Assembly: GCF_030295325.1 (NCBI RefSeq)
Contig: NZ_AP027059.1
Coordinates: 1,670,637 to 1,734,636 of the forward strand
DNA from: Haliovirga abyssi
Lineage (GTDB): Bacteria; Fusobacteriota; Fusobacteriia; Fusobacteriales; Haliovirgaceae
Direction: 5' to 3'
Length of the DNA: 64,000 bases
The position numbers and the translations under genes are program-made. Under the pieces are notes generated by a model. It had not been told where the DNA came from, did no database searches, and worked only from the letters and a program-made list of their open reading frames with translations. Shown piece after piece: positions 46,755 to 56,640 of the stretch. Every line of letters begins with the position of its first letter. Position 1 is the stretch's first letter.

Positions 46755-47450
46755 TTAAATTATGCTCTCTTCTAACTTTTCTATTATATTTCTAAAATTT
46801 TTATATCCATAATAATCTATATTTTCAGCTATACAATATTTTTCTAACCCATATCCTTTTTTTGCAAATAAAATATCTGCATATCCACTAGCACATATAT
46901 CAGAACTTCCATCTCCAATATATATAATTTTATATTTCATATCTTTATATTTTCCCAATATACTTTTTTTACAAATACCACAAAATCCACAATTTTTTTC
47001 ATATGGAAATTCAACTTTCAATTTATTATCTTCAAAAATTAAATTGTTGCTATAAATTTTATTTTTATCTATAAAAATATTGTTATACTCTAATACTGCA
47101 TCTATATTTTCACAAGTTGCAGCACTAACTATTCTATATTCATATTTTTTTAATTTTACAAAATTTAAAAATTCAACAAAATATCTATCAACTTCTACAT
47201 TTTTCACAATATCTATTTTAAATTCTTCTTCTGATAATTCTAATAAACCTAATAATTTTGACAAATATTCTTTTATATTTATCTCTTTATTTTGAAAACT
47301 CTTTTGAGTATTTAAAACTTCATCTTCATTATATATTCTTACTAATTCATCTGTTGAATCTTTATTAGTAATTGTTTTATCAAAATCTATTAAAATCATT
47401 ATTTTATCTTCTTTATTTTTTTTATTAATCATATCTTTTCTATTTTTCAT
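46755..47450 (-). CDS. HAD-IB (MtnX-like) phosphatase
   Basis: A HAD hydrolase of up to 231 residues. Motif I is LIDFDKTITNKDST, motif II VSAATCEN, and motif III/IV IYIGDGSSDICAS; the cysteine pair FCGICK and the ending LEKYC match the MtnX-like group. Substrates in that group include methylthio-ribulose intermediates and phosphoserine, and the real one is open. The first ATG overlaps the hisD end, but ATGs at 47432 and 47399 (giving MILIDFDKTI) are also possible. Confidence 0.8.
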   Translation of the reverse strand: MKNRKDMINKKNKEDKIMILIDFDKTITNKDSTDELVRIYNEDEVLNTQKSFQNKEINIKEYLSKLLGLLELSEEEFKIDIVKNVEVDRYFVEFLNFVKLKKYEYRIVSAATCENIDAVLEYNNIFIDKNKIYSNNLIFEDNKLKVEFPYEKNCGFCGICKKSILGKYKDMKYKIIYIGDGSSDICASGYADILFAKKGYGLEKYCIAENIDYYGYKNFRNIIEKLEESII

Positions 47451-48741
47451 CTGTTCTAACTTTTATAGAATTTGCATGTGCTGTAAGTCCTTCTACTTCT
47501 GCAATTCTTATTATTTTATCAGCTTTTGCCATTAAAAGCTCTTTCGGATAATATAAAATTGATGTTTTCTTTATAAAATCATCTACATTTAACGGCGAAT
47601 AAAATTTTGCAGTCATATTTGTAGGTAATACGTGATTTGGACCTGCAAAATAATCTCCTACTGGTTCAGGTGTATATTTTCCTAAAAATATTGCTCCTGC
47701 ATTTTCTACTTTTGAAATATATTCAAATGGATTTTCTATCTCTAATTCTAAATGTTCTGGTGCAATAGCATTTGATAATTCAAAAGCTTCATTTAAATTA
47801 TCAACTACAATTATATGTCCATTATTTTTAATACTTTCTCCTGCAATCTCTTTTCTTTCTAATTTATCTAATTGATTTTGAACCTCTTTTTCTACTTTTT
47901 TTGCTAACTCTTCAGATGTAGTTATTAAAATAGAAGCTGCCATTTTATCATGTTCTGCTTGTGATAAAAAATCTGCTGCTAAAAATTTTTCGTTACCATT
48001 TTCATCTGCAATAATTAATATCTCGCTAGGCCCTGCGATCATATCTATATCAACTGTTCCATATAATATTTTTTTTGCAACTGTAACATAAATATTACCA
48101 GGACCTACTATTTTATTTACTGGTTCTAATACTCCTTCTAATCCATATGCCAAAGCTCCGATACCCCAAGCACTTCCCATTTTGAATATATCTTTTATTC
48201 CTATAATATCTGCTGTAACTAATAAATATGGATTAATTTTATTTTCATTATTTACAGGAGTTGCTATTACAAGCTCTTTTACTCCTGCCACTATTGCAGG
48301 AACTCCATTCATTAATACTGATGATACTAATGGTGTATTTCCACCTTGTCCACCTGGTACATATAATCCAACTCTTTTTAATGGAGTTATTTTCATTCCC
48401 AAAGCTTCTCCATTATCTCCATAATCCAGCCAAGAATTTCTTAATTGTTTTTTATGAAATTTTTCTATATTTGCTTTTGCCTCTTTTATAGCTTCCAAAA
48501 ATTCGCCATCAATTTCTTTATAAGCTTCTTCAATCTCTTTTTCAGTAACTTTTAAGTCTTCTTTTTTAAAACTAGCAGAATCAAATTTTTGAGTGTATTT
48601 TACAATAGTATCTACTCCATTTTTTTTTACATCACTTAAAATATCTTTCACAATAATTTCATATTTTTCATCAATTGTAAATCTACCTTCCAGTAATTGC
48701 AAAACATCTTTTAGATTTTTATTATATCTTCTAATCTCCAT
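47440..48741 (-). CDS. hisD: Histidinol dehydrogenase
   Basis: A 433-residue HisD, oxidising histidinol to histidine with NAD. Diagnostic stretches are GLYVPGGQGGNTPLVSS, VGPGNIYVTVAKK, IDMIAGPSEILIIAD, DFLSQAEHD and APEHLEL. Zinc ligands in the AEHD and PVGDYFAGPNH regions are intact. No other his gene is visible, which is unusual for an enzyme of a long pathway; the rest may be elsewhere. It overlaps the HAD-IB gene by 11 nt. Confidence 0.96.
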   Translation of the reverse strand: MEIRRYNKNLKDVLQLLEGRFTIDEKYEIIVKDILSDVKKNGVDTIVKYTQKFDSASFKKEDLKVTEKEIEEAYKEIDGEFLEAIKEAKANIEKFHKKQLRNSWLDYGDNGEALGMKITPLKRVGLYVPGGQGGNTPLVSSVLMNGVPAIVAGVKELVIATPVNNENKINPYLLVTADIIGIKDIFKMGSAWGIGALAYGLEGVLEPVNKIVGPGNIYVTVAKKILYGTVDIDMIAGPSEILIIADENGNEKFLAADFLSQAEHDKMAASILITTSEELAKKVEKEVQNQLDKLERKEIAGESIKNNGHIIVVDNLNEAFELSNAIAPEHLELEIENPFEYISKVENAGAIFLGKYTPEPVGDYFAGPNHVLPTNMTAKFYSPLNVDDFIKKTSILYYPKELLMAKADKIIRIAEVEGLTAHANSIKVRTDEK

Positions 48742-48820
48742 TTCTGCCTCCTATATAAATTTTTAATTCTTATTTATATTTTAAAATTATCACATATTAT
48801 TAATTTGCAACTATTAACTC

Positions 48821-49534
48821 TCATTCTCCCATTATCTTCCCAATCTCTTTTTTACTAAGTTTCCTATATTCCCCTATTTTTAAATTTTTAATTTTTAATT
48901 CTCCTATTGCTACTCTTTTTAAATGTAAGACTTTGTGTCCTATTTTATCAAACATTCTTCTTACTTGTCTATTTTTACCTTCTCTTATGCTTATTTTTAC
49001 TTCTGATATATTTTTCTTTATTGATAAAAGTTCAACTTTTGCTGGTAATGTCTTTCCATCGTCTAAATACACTCCATTTGTCAACAAACTAATATCTTTA
49101 TTTTTAATTTCTCCTTTTACTCTAGCTATATACGTTTTATATACTTTTTCTCTTGGATGTATCACTTTGTTAAATATTTCTCCATTATTAGTAATTAAAA
49201 TAAGTCCTTCTGTTTCATAATCTAATCTCCCTATTGGAAATAATTTTTGCTTATCATCTATTAAATTAACTACCACTTTTCTACCTCTATCATCCTTTGC
49301 TGCAGATAATACTTTTGCTGGTTTATTTAGCATATAACATACTAAATCTTTTTTTTCTTCTTTTACTATTTTTCCATTTACCTCAATTTTATCTTCTTTA
49401 GGATTAACTCTATCTCCTAATTCTGCTATTTTTCCATTTATTCTTACTTTTTTATTTTTTATCAATTCATCTATCTTTCTACGTGCATCTACTCCAATAG
49501 ATGATAAATATTTATTTATTCTTATTTTTTCCAT
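48821..49534 (-). CDS. RluB/RsuA-family pseudouridine synthase
   Basis: A 237-residue protein. An N-terminal S4 RNA-binding domain (IRINKYLSSIGVDARRKIDELI) is followed by the catalytic domain with PIGRLDYETEGLILITNNG, where the Asp of GRLDYET is catalytic, and EGKNRQVRRMFDKIGH. It modifies 23S or 16S rRNA. It overlaps scpB by 13 nt, a common pairing. Confidence 0.94.
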   Translation of the reverse strand: MEKIRINKYLSSIGVDARRKIDELIKNKKVRINGKIAELGDRVNPKEDKIEVNGKIVKEEKKDLVCYMLNKPAKVLSAAKDDRGRKVVVNLIDDKQKLFPIGRLDYETEGLILITNNGEIFNKVIHPREKVYKTYIARVKGEIKNKDISLLTNGVYLDDGKTLPAKVELLSIKKNISEVKISIREGKNRQVRRMFDKIGHKVLHLKRVAIGELKIKNLKIGEYRKLSKKEIGKIMGE

Positions 49535-50046
49535 TTTTTTACCTCTCCATATTTTGGTAGTTCTTCTATTTTATCAATTCCAACATATCCAAAAAAATCT
49601 TCTGTAATTTCATATAAATTTGGATTTCCTATTGCCTCTTTCTTACCACAAATTCTTACTAAATTCTTTTCTTCTAAAGTTCTTAAAACTTTTTCTACAT
49701 TTACTCCCCTAATATTTTCTATCTCCGTTTTAGTAATTGGACAATTATATGCAATTATTGCCAATGTTTCCATAGCAGCATTAGTAAGCTTTTTAGGAGC
49801 TTGAGCTGGATTAAAAAAATTATTTATTGTTTCTCCATATTTAAAATTTGTAGTTAATTGAACTATAGTATCTCCATAAAATTTAACCTCTAAACCACTA
49901 CTTTTTTTCTCCTCTTTTATTTCATTTAATATTTTTTTTATAGCTATCTTTGAAATCCCAAAAAATTTTGCTAAATCGCCTATTTCTAACCCTTCTCCTG
50001 ATAAAAACAAAATAGCTTCTAATTTATTTTTTAATTCTTGCTTCAT
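49522..50046 (-). CDS. scpB: Segregation and condensation protein B
   Basis: A 174-residue kleisin-associated protein with two winged helices. The start LEAILFLSGEGLEIGDLAKFFG, the middle AMETLAIIAYNCPITKTEIENIRGVN and the end LYEITEDFFGYVGI are typical. It works with Smc and ScpA in chromosome segregation; scpA is not next to it. Confidence 0.95.
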   Translation of the reverse strand: MKQELKNKLEAILFLSGEGLEIGDLAKFFGISKIAIKKILNEIKEEKKSSGLEVKFYGDTIVQLTTNFKYGETINNFFNPAQAPKKLTNAAMETLAIIAYNCPITKTEIENIRGVNVEKVLRTLEEKNLVRICGKKEAIGNPNLYEITEDFFGYVGIDKIEELPKYGEVKKWKK

Positions 50047-50054
50047 TTAATTAA

Positions 50055-51779
50055 TCACCTTCCATAATTTACTACAATATATTTTGCAATAACTCCATAA
50101 TCTATTCCTTTATCACCATATTTTTTTATTCCACCATGTAAAATATATTCTGGCAATATATTAGAATTAGACTTACTAAAGTTATCTATTCTATTTTTTA
50201 AATTTTCTGCCATTTCAAGTAATCCTAATTCATAATATACATCTAATACATCTAATTCTATCCAAAAGTCTTCAAGGCTTCCACCAAGTATTTTTGAAAA
50301 CCCATTTTCATCTTTAATTTTAAAATTTTTAGTATAAAAATTTAATAACTCTTTAGTTACATCATTTGAATTAAAAAAATTATTTTTTATACATATTATA
50401 TCTCTCAAATTAAAGCTTTTAGATTTTAATTTATCTAAAATATAGTTTCTATTAAAAAAGGTTTTATTAAATGTAGTTTTAATCAATTTCATCTCTGTTT
50501 CATATTTTGTTATTAGTCCTTTTGGAGCAAAGAATTTTATTGTGTTTCTAAATTTTTCTAACCCATCATAAATTAACCATTGTGATATTGCATAAAATCC
50601 ATAATTTTCATTTGAATAACTATCTTTTAATAATCCATCTTTTATTTCTGGAAATAACCTGTTTTCTATTAAACCTATTATTGTCCTAAAATATTTTTTC
50701 AAAAAATTTATATCTCCGCTCTTATCTATATATTCTGAATATACTCTTAAAAACACCCCAAAGTTATGATAACTTTTTCTATTTTCTAATTTTTTTGTTA
50801 TAATATTATAACTATATGAATAAATCATACCTAAATTTTTATCTAATATATATTTTAAAGATTTTTTTGCTTCTGCATAATGTCCTGTAACAATAAAAGC
50901 CTCTATTTCATACAAATATTTTTCTATTACAATATTGTCATCTTTGCTATTAGATAAAATTAAACCATTTTTATCTTGAGCTGCTTTTAATAATATTATA
51001 TCTTGCAGTATCATTTTATCTTTTATTTCACTATTTTCGTTCCAATAACTCCAATCATCTACTTCATTGTCTATAATGTAATCAATATTTAAATTGTCCA
51101 TTTCATCTTTTATCTTACCAAACTTTATAGCTATTCCATCATTTTTTTTATCATAACTTTCTAATTTACCTACACTATTTATTATAATCATATTTTCTAT
51201 ATCTTTCTTTTCTTTTTGGTCATATATCTTTTTTAATTTAAAATTTTCAAAATCTTTTTCAGTAGCTAAATATAAATTGCTATTATCTAATAAAGATTTA
51301 TAATAAATTTTATTATAAATATATTCTTTATTTAAATTATCATTTATTACAGCTCCATCTTCTCTTTTTTTTATTGAATAAAAGCTTTGTATATTAACCT
51401 TTTTATTCATTTCATCTGAAATAAATTCGTTATATATATATATATATCTTATATTTTCAAATTTTGGCGTATATATATAAGTATATATTTTTATTCCCTT
51501 GACCATTGAGAATAATTTTATAATATTTGTATTTTGCAAATACCCAGTTGATTTCAAAATATCCCTTAGATAATATATTTTATTGTTTAAAATATATCCT
51601 ATCTCAATCTCTCCAATATTTTTTTCTATAATTTCACTTCTATTTTCTGCTGAAACTATCTTTTTATATCTAGTATCAAATTTTATAGTTGTTTCTCCAT
51701 TTGTAGATACTAAAATTGGCTCTGCAAAACTAATAACTGTTATAAAAAATAATCCAATATAAATAAAAAGTTTTTTCAT
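50055..51779 (-). CDS. Secreted six-hairpin (GH15-like) helical barrel protein
   Basis: A 574-residue protein with a signal peptide (MKKLFIYIGLFFITVISFAEP). The N-terminal ~220 residues are beta-rich; the rest has repeated helical pairs and WSYWNENSE, SYHNFGVFLRVYSEY, ENYGFYAISQWLIYDGL, which resemble the (alpha/alpha)6 barrel of glucoamylase-like proteins. No catalytic residues can be named with confidence. The ATG at 51779 follows GGTGGGGGAA. It is the third gene of a set with the MscS-cNMP channel and the GGDEF protein. Confidence 0.6.
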   Translation of the reverse strand: MKKLFIYIGLFFITVISFAEPILVSTNGETTIKFDTRYKKIVSAENRSEIIEKNIGEIEIGYILNNKIYYLRDILKSTGYLQNTNIIKLFSMVKGIKIYTYIYTPKFENIRYIYIYNEFISDEMNKKVNIQSFYSIKKREDGAVINDNLNKEYIYNKIYYKSLLDNSNLYLATEKDFENFKLKKIYDQKEKKDIENMIIINSVGKLESYDKKNDGIAIKFGKIKDEMDNLNIDYIIDNEVDDWSYWNENSEIKDKMILQDIILLKAAQDKNGLILSNSKDDNIVIEKYLYEIEAFIVTGHYAEAKKSLKYILDKNLGMIYSYSYNIITKKLENRKSYHNFGVFLRVYSEYIDKSGDINFLKKYFRTIIGLIENRLFPEIKDGLLKDSYSNENYGFYAISQWLIYDGLEKFRNTIKFFAPKGLITKYETEMKLIKTTFNKTFFNRNYILDKLKSKSFNLRDIICIKNNFFNSNDVTKELLNFYTKNFKIKDENGFSKILGGSLEDFWIELDVLDVYYELGLLEMAENLKNRIDNFSKSNSNILPEYILHGGIKKYGDKGIDYGVIAKYIVVNYGR

Positions 51780-51794
51780 TTCCCCCACCCCTTT

Positions 51795-53291
51795 TTATAA
51801 ATTAAAAAATTTAACTATATTATCAAATATTCCCTTTTTCTTTTTATCTGCAATCCTTTTTTTCTCTCTTTCAGTTTTTTTACCTAATTTTAAATTTCCA
51901 ATCTTTTTCTCTTCATTTTCTAATTCTCTTTTTGTAATTATATCACTTAACATCTCTGCTAACTCTTTATTTTCTTTTATTATTTCAGAAAAACTTTCTT
52001 TATTTAGTTTTAAAAGTTCTACATCTTCTAAGGCTACAACTGTTGCTGTAATCTCTTTTCCGGTAAAAAGTGACATTTCTCCAAAAAAATCACCTTTTTT
52101 TAATTCTGCAACTTTTTCTGTATCAATTAAAACTGAAACTTCTCCTGAATATATTATGTAAAAAGAATCTCCCTTATTTCCCTGCTTTACAATTGTTTCA
52201 TTTTTTCCATAAACTATCTTTTCCAGTTTATTTGATATTTTTTCTAATATTTCATCATTCATTCTGTTAAAAAATTCTATCTCTTTTAATATATCATGTT
52301 TTTTTATTTCAACTTCATATTTTATATTATCTTGTGCTCTGTGTATATATGATTCTCTAATTGGATAAGGTATCTTTATCCCTTCTCTTCTAAAAGCATA
52401 CCATATATGTGTCATTAATGAATTTTCTATTGTTTTTTTATTTCCATAATCACTTATCCATATTCTAACTTCATAATCAACTGAAAAATCATTATATTTT
52501 ATCAATCTAATTTGAGGTAATGGAACTAATAATATTCCTTTTATATCTTTTATTACATCTAATATTACTTTTTTTACTTTATTTGGTGGGTCATTATATG
52601 ATGTCCCCAAATATAAATTTAAAATGTGGCTTGTTGTTGGATAATAAAAATTAATTATTGAATTTTTAACAATATTTCCATTTGGAATAATTAAAAAATC
52701 ATTATCAAATGTTAAAATTTTAGTTGTTCTCCAATTGGTTTCAACTACTTTTCCCTCTACTTCATTAACTAATACCCAATCTCCTATTTTAAATGGTTTT
52801 TCTAAATTTATAACTATCCCTGATATAAAATTAGTAAGTGTATCTTGCAGTGCTAAACCTATAACCATTGAAAGAACTGCCGAAGTAGTTAATAATGGTG
52901 TCAAATCTATTCCTAATTCTATTTTTAAAATCATAAAAAATGTTACAAAATATATTATACCAGTTGCTATATCATTCATTAACTTAGGTACTTTGTTGTT
53001 TAATTTTACAAAATAGATCTCTTTAAACATATAATCCAATATTTTTATAGTTGAAAATAGTATCAAACTATATATTATTGAATTTATAACTTTCATATTT
53101 ACATTTAAAATATTAAATGTAAAAAAAATTTTTGTTGAAACTCCTATTAATATTAATATTAATGGATTTCTTAATCTATTTGTTTTTAATTTTGATTTTA
53201 TAAAAATATTTATAATAATAAATGTAAAATATATCAAAACTATTATTAAAAGTGATATTAAAAACATATTTATATCTATTTTAGTTGCCAT
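51795..53291 (-). CDS. MscS-family channel with cNMP-binding domain
   Basis: A 498-residue protein. About four to five N-terminal TM helices lead to the MscS core (TTSAVLSMVIGLALQDTLTNFISGIVINLEKPFKIGDWV) and its beta domain. From ~340 to 450 follows a cyclic-nucleotide-binding-type domain (FYIIYSGEVSVLI, GDFFGEMSLFTGKEITATVV). The cassette lacks the Arg seen in cAMP binders (it has GKEITATV), so the ligand is uncertain. A lysine-rich tail ends the protein. Its start overlaps the end of the GGDEF gene by 11 nt. Confidence 0.92.
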   Translation of the reverse strand: MATKIDINMFLISLLIIVLIYFTFIIINIFIKSKLKTNRLRNPLILILIGVSTKIFFTFNILNVNMKVINSIIYSLILFSTIKILDYMFKEIYFVKLNNKVPKLMNDIATGIIYFVTFFMILKIELGIDLTPLLTTSAVLSMVIGLALQDTLTNFISGIVINLEKPFKIGDWVLVNEVEGKVVETNWRTTKILTFDNDFLIIPNGNIVKNSIINFYYPTTSHILNLYLGTSYNDPPNKVKKVILDVIKDIKGILLVPLPQIRLIKYNDFSVDYEVRIWISDYGNKKTIENSLMTHIWYAFRREGIKIPYPIRESYIHRAQDNIKYEVEIKKHDILKEIEFFNRMNDEILEKISNKLEKIVYGKNETIVKQGNKGDSFYIIYSGEVSVLIDTEKVAELKKGDFFGEMSLFTGKEITATVVALEDVELLKLNKESFSEIIKENKELAEMLSDIITKRELENEEKKIGNLKLGKKTEREKKRIADKKKKGIFDNIVKFFNL

Positions 53292-55539
53292 AAACTATCA
53301 CCCTATTTCTTCCACTCTCTTTAGCTTTATATAATGCTAAATCTGTTGTTTTAATCAAACTCTCACTATCTAAAGCATTTGTAGGATATATTGAAACTCC
53401 AACGCTTACAGTTACATTTAAAATTAAATTTTTATGTTTTAATTTCATATTTTCAATATTATATCTTATTCTTTCTGCTGTTTTATATGCACCTTGCATA
53501 TTTGTATTTGGTAGTATTACAAACAGTTCTTCTCCACCATATCTACAAGGTATATCTATTACTCTCAAACTTTTCTTTATTTGAATTCCTACATGTTTTA
53601 ACACTAAATCGCCAATTTGATGTCCATAAGTGTCATTAAATTTTTTAAAAAAATCTATATCTATTCCTATTAATGAAACTGCCACATTTTCTCTTTTTCC
53701 TCTTGCTATCTCTTCTCCTAATCTTCTCATCATATATCTTCTATTATACAATTGAGTTAATGGATCTGTAATAGACTCATTTGTAACTTTAGCTAAAAGT
53801 TTTTCTATTTTTCTATCTTTTTTTATTTTTTCTATTGTTGATGCTGCTTGATTTGCAAATAATTTAAGTATCATTTTATCTTCTTCTCTAAATTTATTTG
53901 CTTGATCGTGAGTTAAATTTATAACTCCAACTAATCTATTTTCTATTAACATTGGCACAGATGCAAAAGAAGCTATATGCTCATTACTCGCTTTAAACAT
54001 CTCTTGTAACCCTTTTGTACTTTTACTTACATCTCTTATTATTATTGTGTCTTTTCTTTGGGCAACTACTGCTTTCATCCCTTTCCCTAATTTAAATTCT
54101 ATACTTTCTAAAAGCTCATCTTTTTCTCCTTCTCTATATTCAGGTACCTCTTCTAATTCGTTTTTAGAATTTATTAAATAAATCGCTGCAGAGCTATAAT
54201 CTACAACTCTTTTTATAGATTGTATTATCATTTTAAATATTTCGTATAGATCTTCATTAGTTTCTACAAGTGTAGTTATTTTGTATAAAATAGATGCCAT
54301 ATTTAATCCAACATTCATCTCTTTATATTTTAAAGCTTTTTTTATTGCTCTTGCTGTTATCTCTCCTATTGAATTTAATGTTGTAACCTCTTCAATATTT
54401 TTCAATTTTTTATTAAATATTTTATCCACAATCAAAAATCCTATTACTTCTCCATTTGTAGATAATGGTGTTATTGTAAATTCCTGTAATTTTTCCTGAT
54501 CTTGTTTTACCATTTTAGAAAAATCAACTCTCTTATCATTATAAGCATCTTTTACTCTTATAGTTTTTCCATATTTTTCTGCTATTTTTTCAATACTATT
54601 TTTATCTATTTTATTCTCATATTTGCTTACACCATATAAATATTCTACATTTAACTCTTGTTTTTCATCTTTTAATAATATTATTACAACTCCACTATTC
54701 ATTATGCCTGTCATTATTTCCTTGATTTTTACATATATCTTTTCTAATTCAATATCAAATGACAAATCATTTGCAAATTCATAAAGAGATAATAATTGCG
54801 TGTTTTTTAATTTCATTAATTCATATGTTCTTCTCATAGCTTTTCTATCTGCTTCAATCATATCAATTTTACTATATATTTTATTTAAAAATGTATTAAA
54901 TAACGATGTTACTTCATTAAAATCGCCATTAAATTTATCAGGGAACTTTTTATCAAAAGCTCCATTTTCTAAAGGATTTCTAAATCTATAAATAAATTTT
55001 TTCAATTCATTCATTGGATGATAAAAATTATATAAATAGTATAAAAAGACTAACATAAATACTATTATCAAACTGTATATTAACATTTCTAATATATAGT
55101 TTTCTATTTTTTTATATCTTTGATATTCATTTTTCAAATTAATATTTATCACTAAAAATCCATATGATTCTATTGGAATATAATATAATAATTTATCTTT
55201 ATCTTTTAGCCAACTTCCCTTTTTTAAAAATTCTTCTCTTGATATTTCAGGTATTTTTTTTAATTTATACTTTTTACCAATTTCTGTTATTAAAGAAGAA
55301 TATTTTATTTTTCCATTTTCCATATAAAACACTTTGCTAAGATTATAATTTTCTTTAAATTCCAAAATAGATCTATTATTTATATTTTTTATTAATGTAG
55401 GAGTTTTTGCTTCTACAAACATTTTTGTTTGAGATAATAATAAATTTGTTATATTTTTTTTTATACTTTTTTCAAAAAATAGTGCAAAACTTAAAATTAT
55501 AACTATTGAAAATATAATATATTTAATTACTTTTTTCAT
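53281..55539 (-). CDS. Membrane GAF-GAF-GGDEF diguanylate cyclase
   Basis: A 752-residue sensor. TM1 (~5-22) and TM2 (~150-172) enclose a periplasmic region of ~125 residues; two GAF-like domains follow (~240-400 and ~420-580), and a GGDEF domain at the C-terminus. The active loop is RYGGEELFVILP (GGEEL at 668-672), compatible with cyclase activity. An RVID I-site (659-662) lies five residues upstream, so product inhibition by c-di-GMP is expected. The downstream gene is an MscS-type channel with a nucleotide-binding-like domain, coupled by overlap. Confidence 0.92.
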   Translation of the reverse strand: MKKVIKYIIFSIVIILSFALFFEKSIKKNITNLLLSQTKMFVEAKTPTLIKNINNRSILEFKENYNLSKVFYMENGKIKYSSLITEIGKKYKLKKIPEISREEFLKKGSWLKDKDKLLYYIPIESYGFLVININLKNEYQRYKKIENYILEMLIYSLIIVFMLVFLYYLYNFYHPMNELKKFIYRFRNPLENGAFDKKFPDKFNGDFNEVTSLFNTFLNKIYSKIDMIEADRKAMRRTYELMKLKNTQLLSLYEFANDLSFDIELEKIYVKIKEIMTGIMNSGVVIILLKDEKQELNVEYLYGVSKYENKIDKNSIEKIAEKYGKTIRVKDAYNDKRVDFSKMVKQDQEKLQEFTITPLSTNGEVIGFLIVDKIFNKKLKNIEEVTTLNSIGEITARAIKKALKYKEMNVGLNMASILYKITTLVETNEDLYEIFKMIIQSIKRVVDYSSAAIYLINSKNELEEVPEYREGEKDELLESIEFKLGKGMKAVVAQRKDTIIIRDVSKSTKGLQEMFKASNEHIASFASVPMLIENRLVGVINLTHDQANKFREEDKMILKLFANQAASTIEKIKKDRKIEKLLAKVTNESITDPLTQLYNRRYMMRRLGEEIARGKRENVAVSLIGIDIDFFKKFNDTYGHQIGDLVLKHVGIQIKKSLRVIDIPCRYGGEELFVILPNTNMQGAYKTAERIRYNIENMKLKHKNLILNVTVSVGVSIYPTNALDSESLIKTTDLALYKAKESGRNRVIVYGN

Positions 55540-55577
55540 GTTTTCCCCCTTAGAACTAATTAGTTTTTTTAATTCCC

Positions 55578-56624
55578 TTAATAATCAGTTTCTGGTGAAA
55601 TTAATACACCTTTATAATATTCAAAATCTTCTAATAATTTCCCAATTCCAGTAACTACACATTCTAATGGATTTTCAGCTACCAAAACTGGAATTTCTAT
55701 TTCTTGTGATATCTTTTTATCCAAATTTTTAATTAGAGCTCCACCACCAGCTAAAACCAATCCTTTTTGATATATATCCGCTGATAGTTCTGGAGGTGTT
55801 TTTTCTAATATAACATGAACTTCTTCTACAATTCTATATACTAAATCTGAAATTGCTTCTCCAATCTCTTTAGATGAAACTTTTATATTTCTAGGTAATC
55901 CACTTAATATATTTCTTCCTCTTACTTCATAAAAAATCTCTTTATCATCTTTTTCAGCTGTAGCTACATTCACTTTTATATCTTCTGCTGTTTTATTTCC
56001 AATTAATAAATTATGCTTCTTTTTTACATATTCAACTATTGCATCATCAAGCTTATCTCCTGCCACTCTTAATGAATGAGTTTGTACCACTCCACCTAAT
56101 GATATTACAGCTATTTCTGTTGTTCCTCCACCTATATCTACAATCATATTCCCATGTGGTTCAAAAATATCTAATCCTGCTCCAATTGCTGCTGCCATTG
56201 GTTCCTCTATTAAATAAACTTCTCTTGACCCAGCCTCTTTAGCCACATCCATTACTGCTCTTTTCTCAACTTGTGTTACCCCTGCAGGAACACATATTAC
56301 AACTCTCGGATTAGTAAACAGTTTTTTCTTACTTACAATTTTAAAAAATTCTTTCAACATTTTTTCTGTAACTTCATAATCTGCTATTACTCCATCTTTT
56401 AATGGTCTTAACGCATCTATATTTTTAGGAGTTTTCCCAATCATTTTTTTCGCATTATTTCCTACAGCACACACACTTTTATTTTTGTTATTTATAGCTA
56501 TTACTGTAGGTTCATTTAATACAATTCCTTTATGTTTTACATAAAAAAGTGTATTTGCAGTTCCTAAATCCACTCCTATATCTTCAGAAAAAAATCCTAA
56601 CAATCTATTTATACTTATTTTCAT
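55578..56624 (-). CDS. mreB: MreB rod-shape actin homologue
   Basis: A 348-residue bacterial actin. DIGVDLGTANTLFYVKHKG (phosphate 1), MIVDIGGGTTEIAVISLGG (phosphate 2) and LVLAGGGALIKNLD (adenosine) are present. It directs cell-wall synthesis along the cylinder, so the host probably forms rods. It lies 16 nt downstream of maf; no mreC/D is seen in the window. Confidence 0.96.
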   Translation of the reverse strand: MKISINRLLGFFSEDIGVDLGTANTLFYVKHKGIVLNEPTVIAINNKNKSVCAVGNNAKKMIGKTPKNIDALRPLKDGVIADYEVTEKMLKEFFKIVSKKKLFTNPRVVICVPAGVTQVEKRAVMDVAKEAGSREVYLIEEPMAAAIGAGLDIFEPHGNMIVDIGGGTTEIAVISLGGVVQTHSLRVAGDKLDDAIVEYVKKKHNLLIGNKTAEDIKVNVATAEKDDKEIFYEVRGRNILSGLPRNIKVSSKEIGEAISDLVYRIVEEVHVILEKTPPELSADIYQKGLVLAGGGALIKNLDKKISQEIEIPVLVAENPLECVVTGIGKLLEDFEYYKGVLISPETDY

Positions 56625-56640
56625 TCTTTAATCTTCCCCT

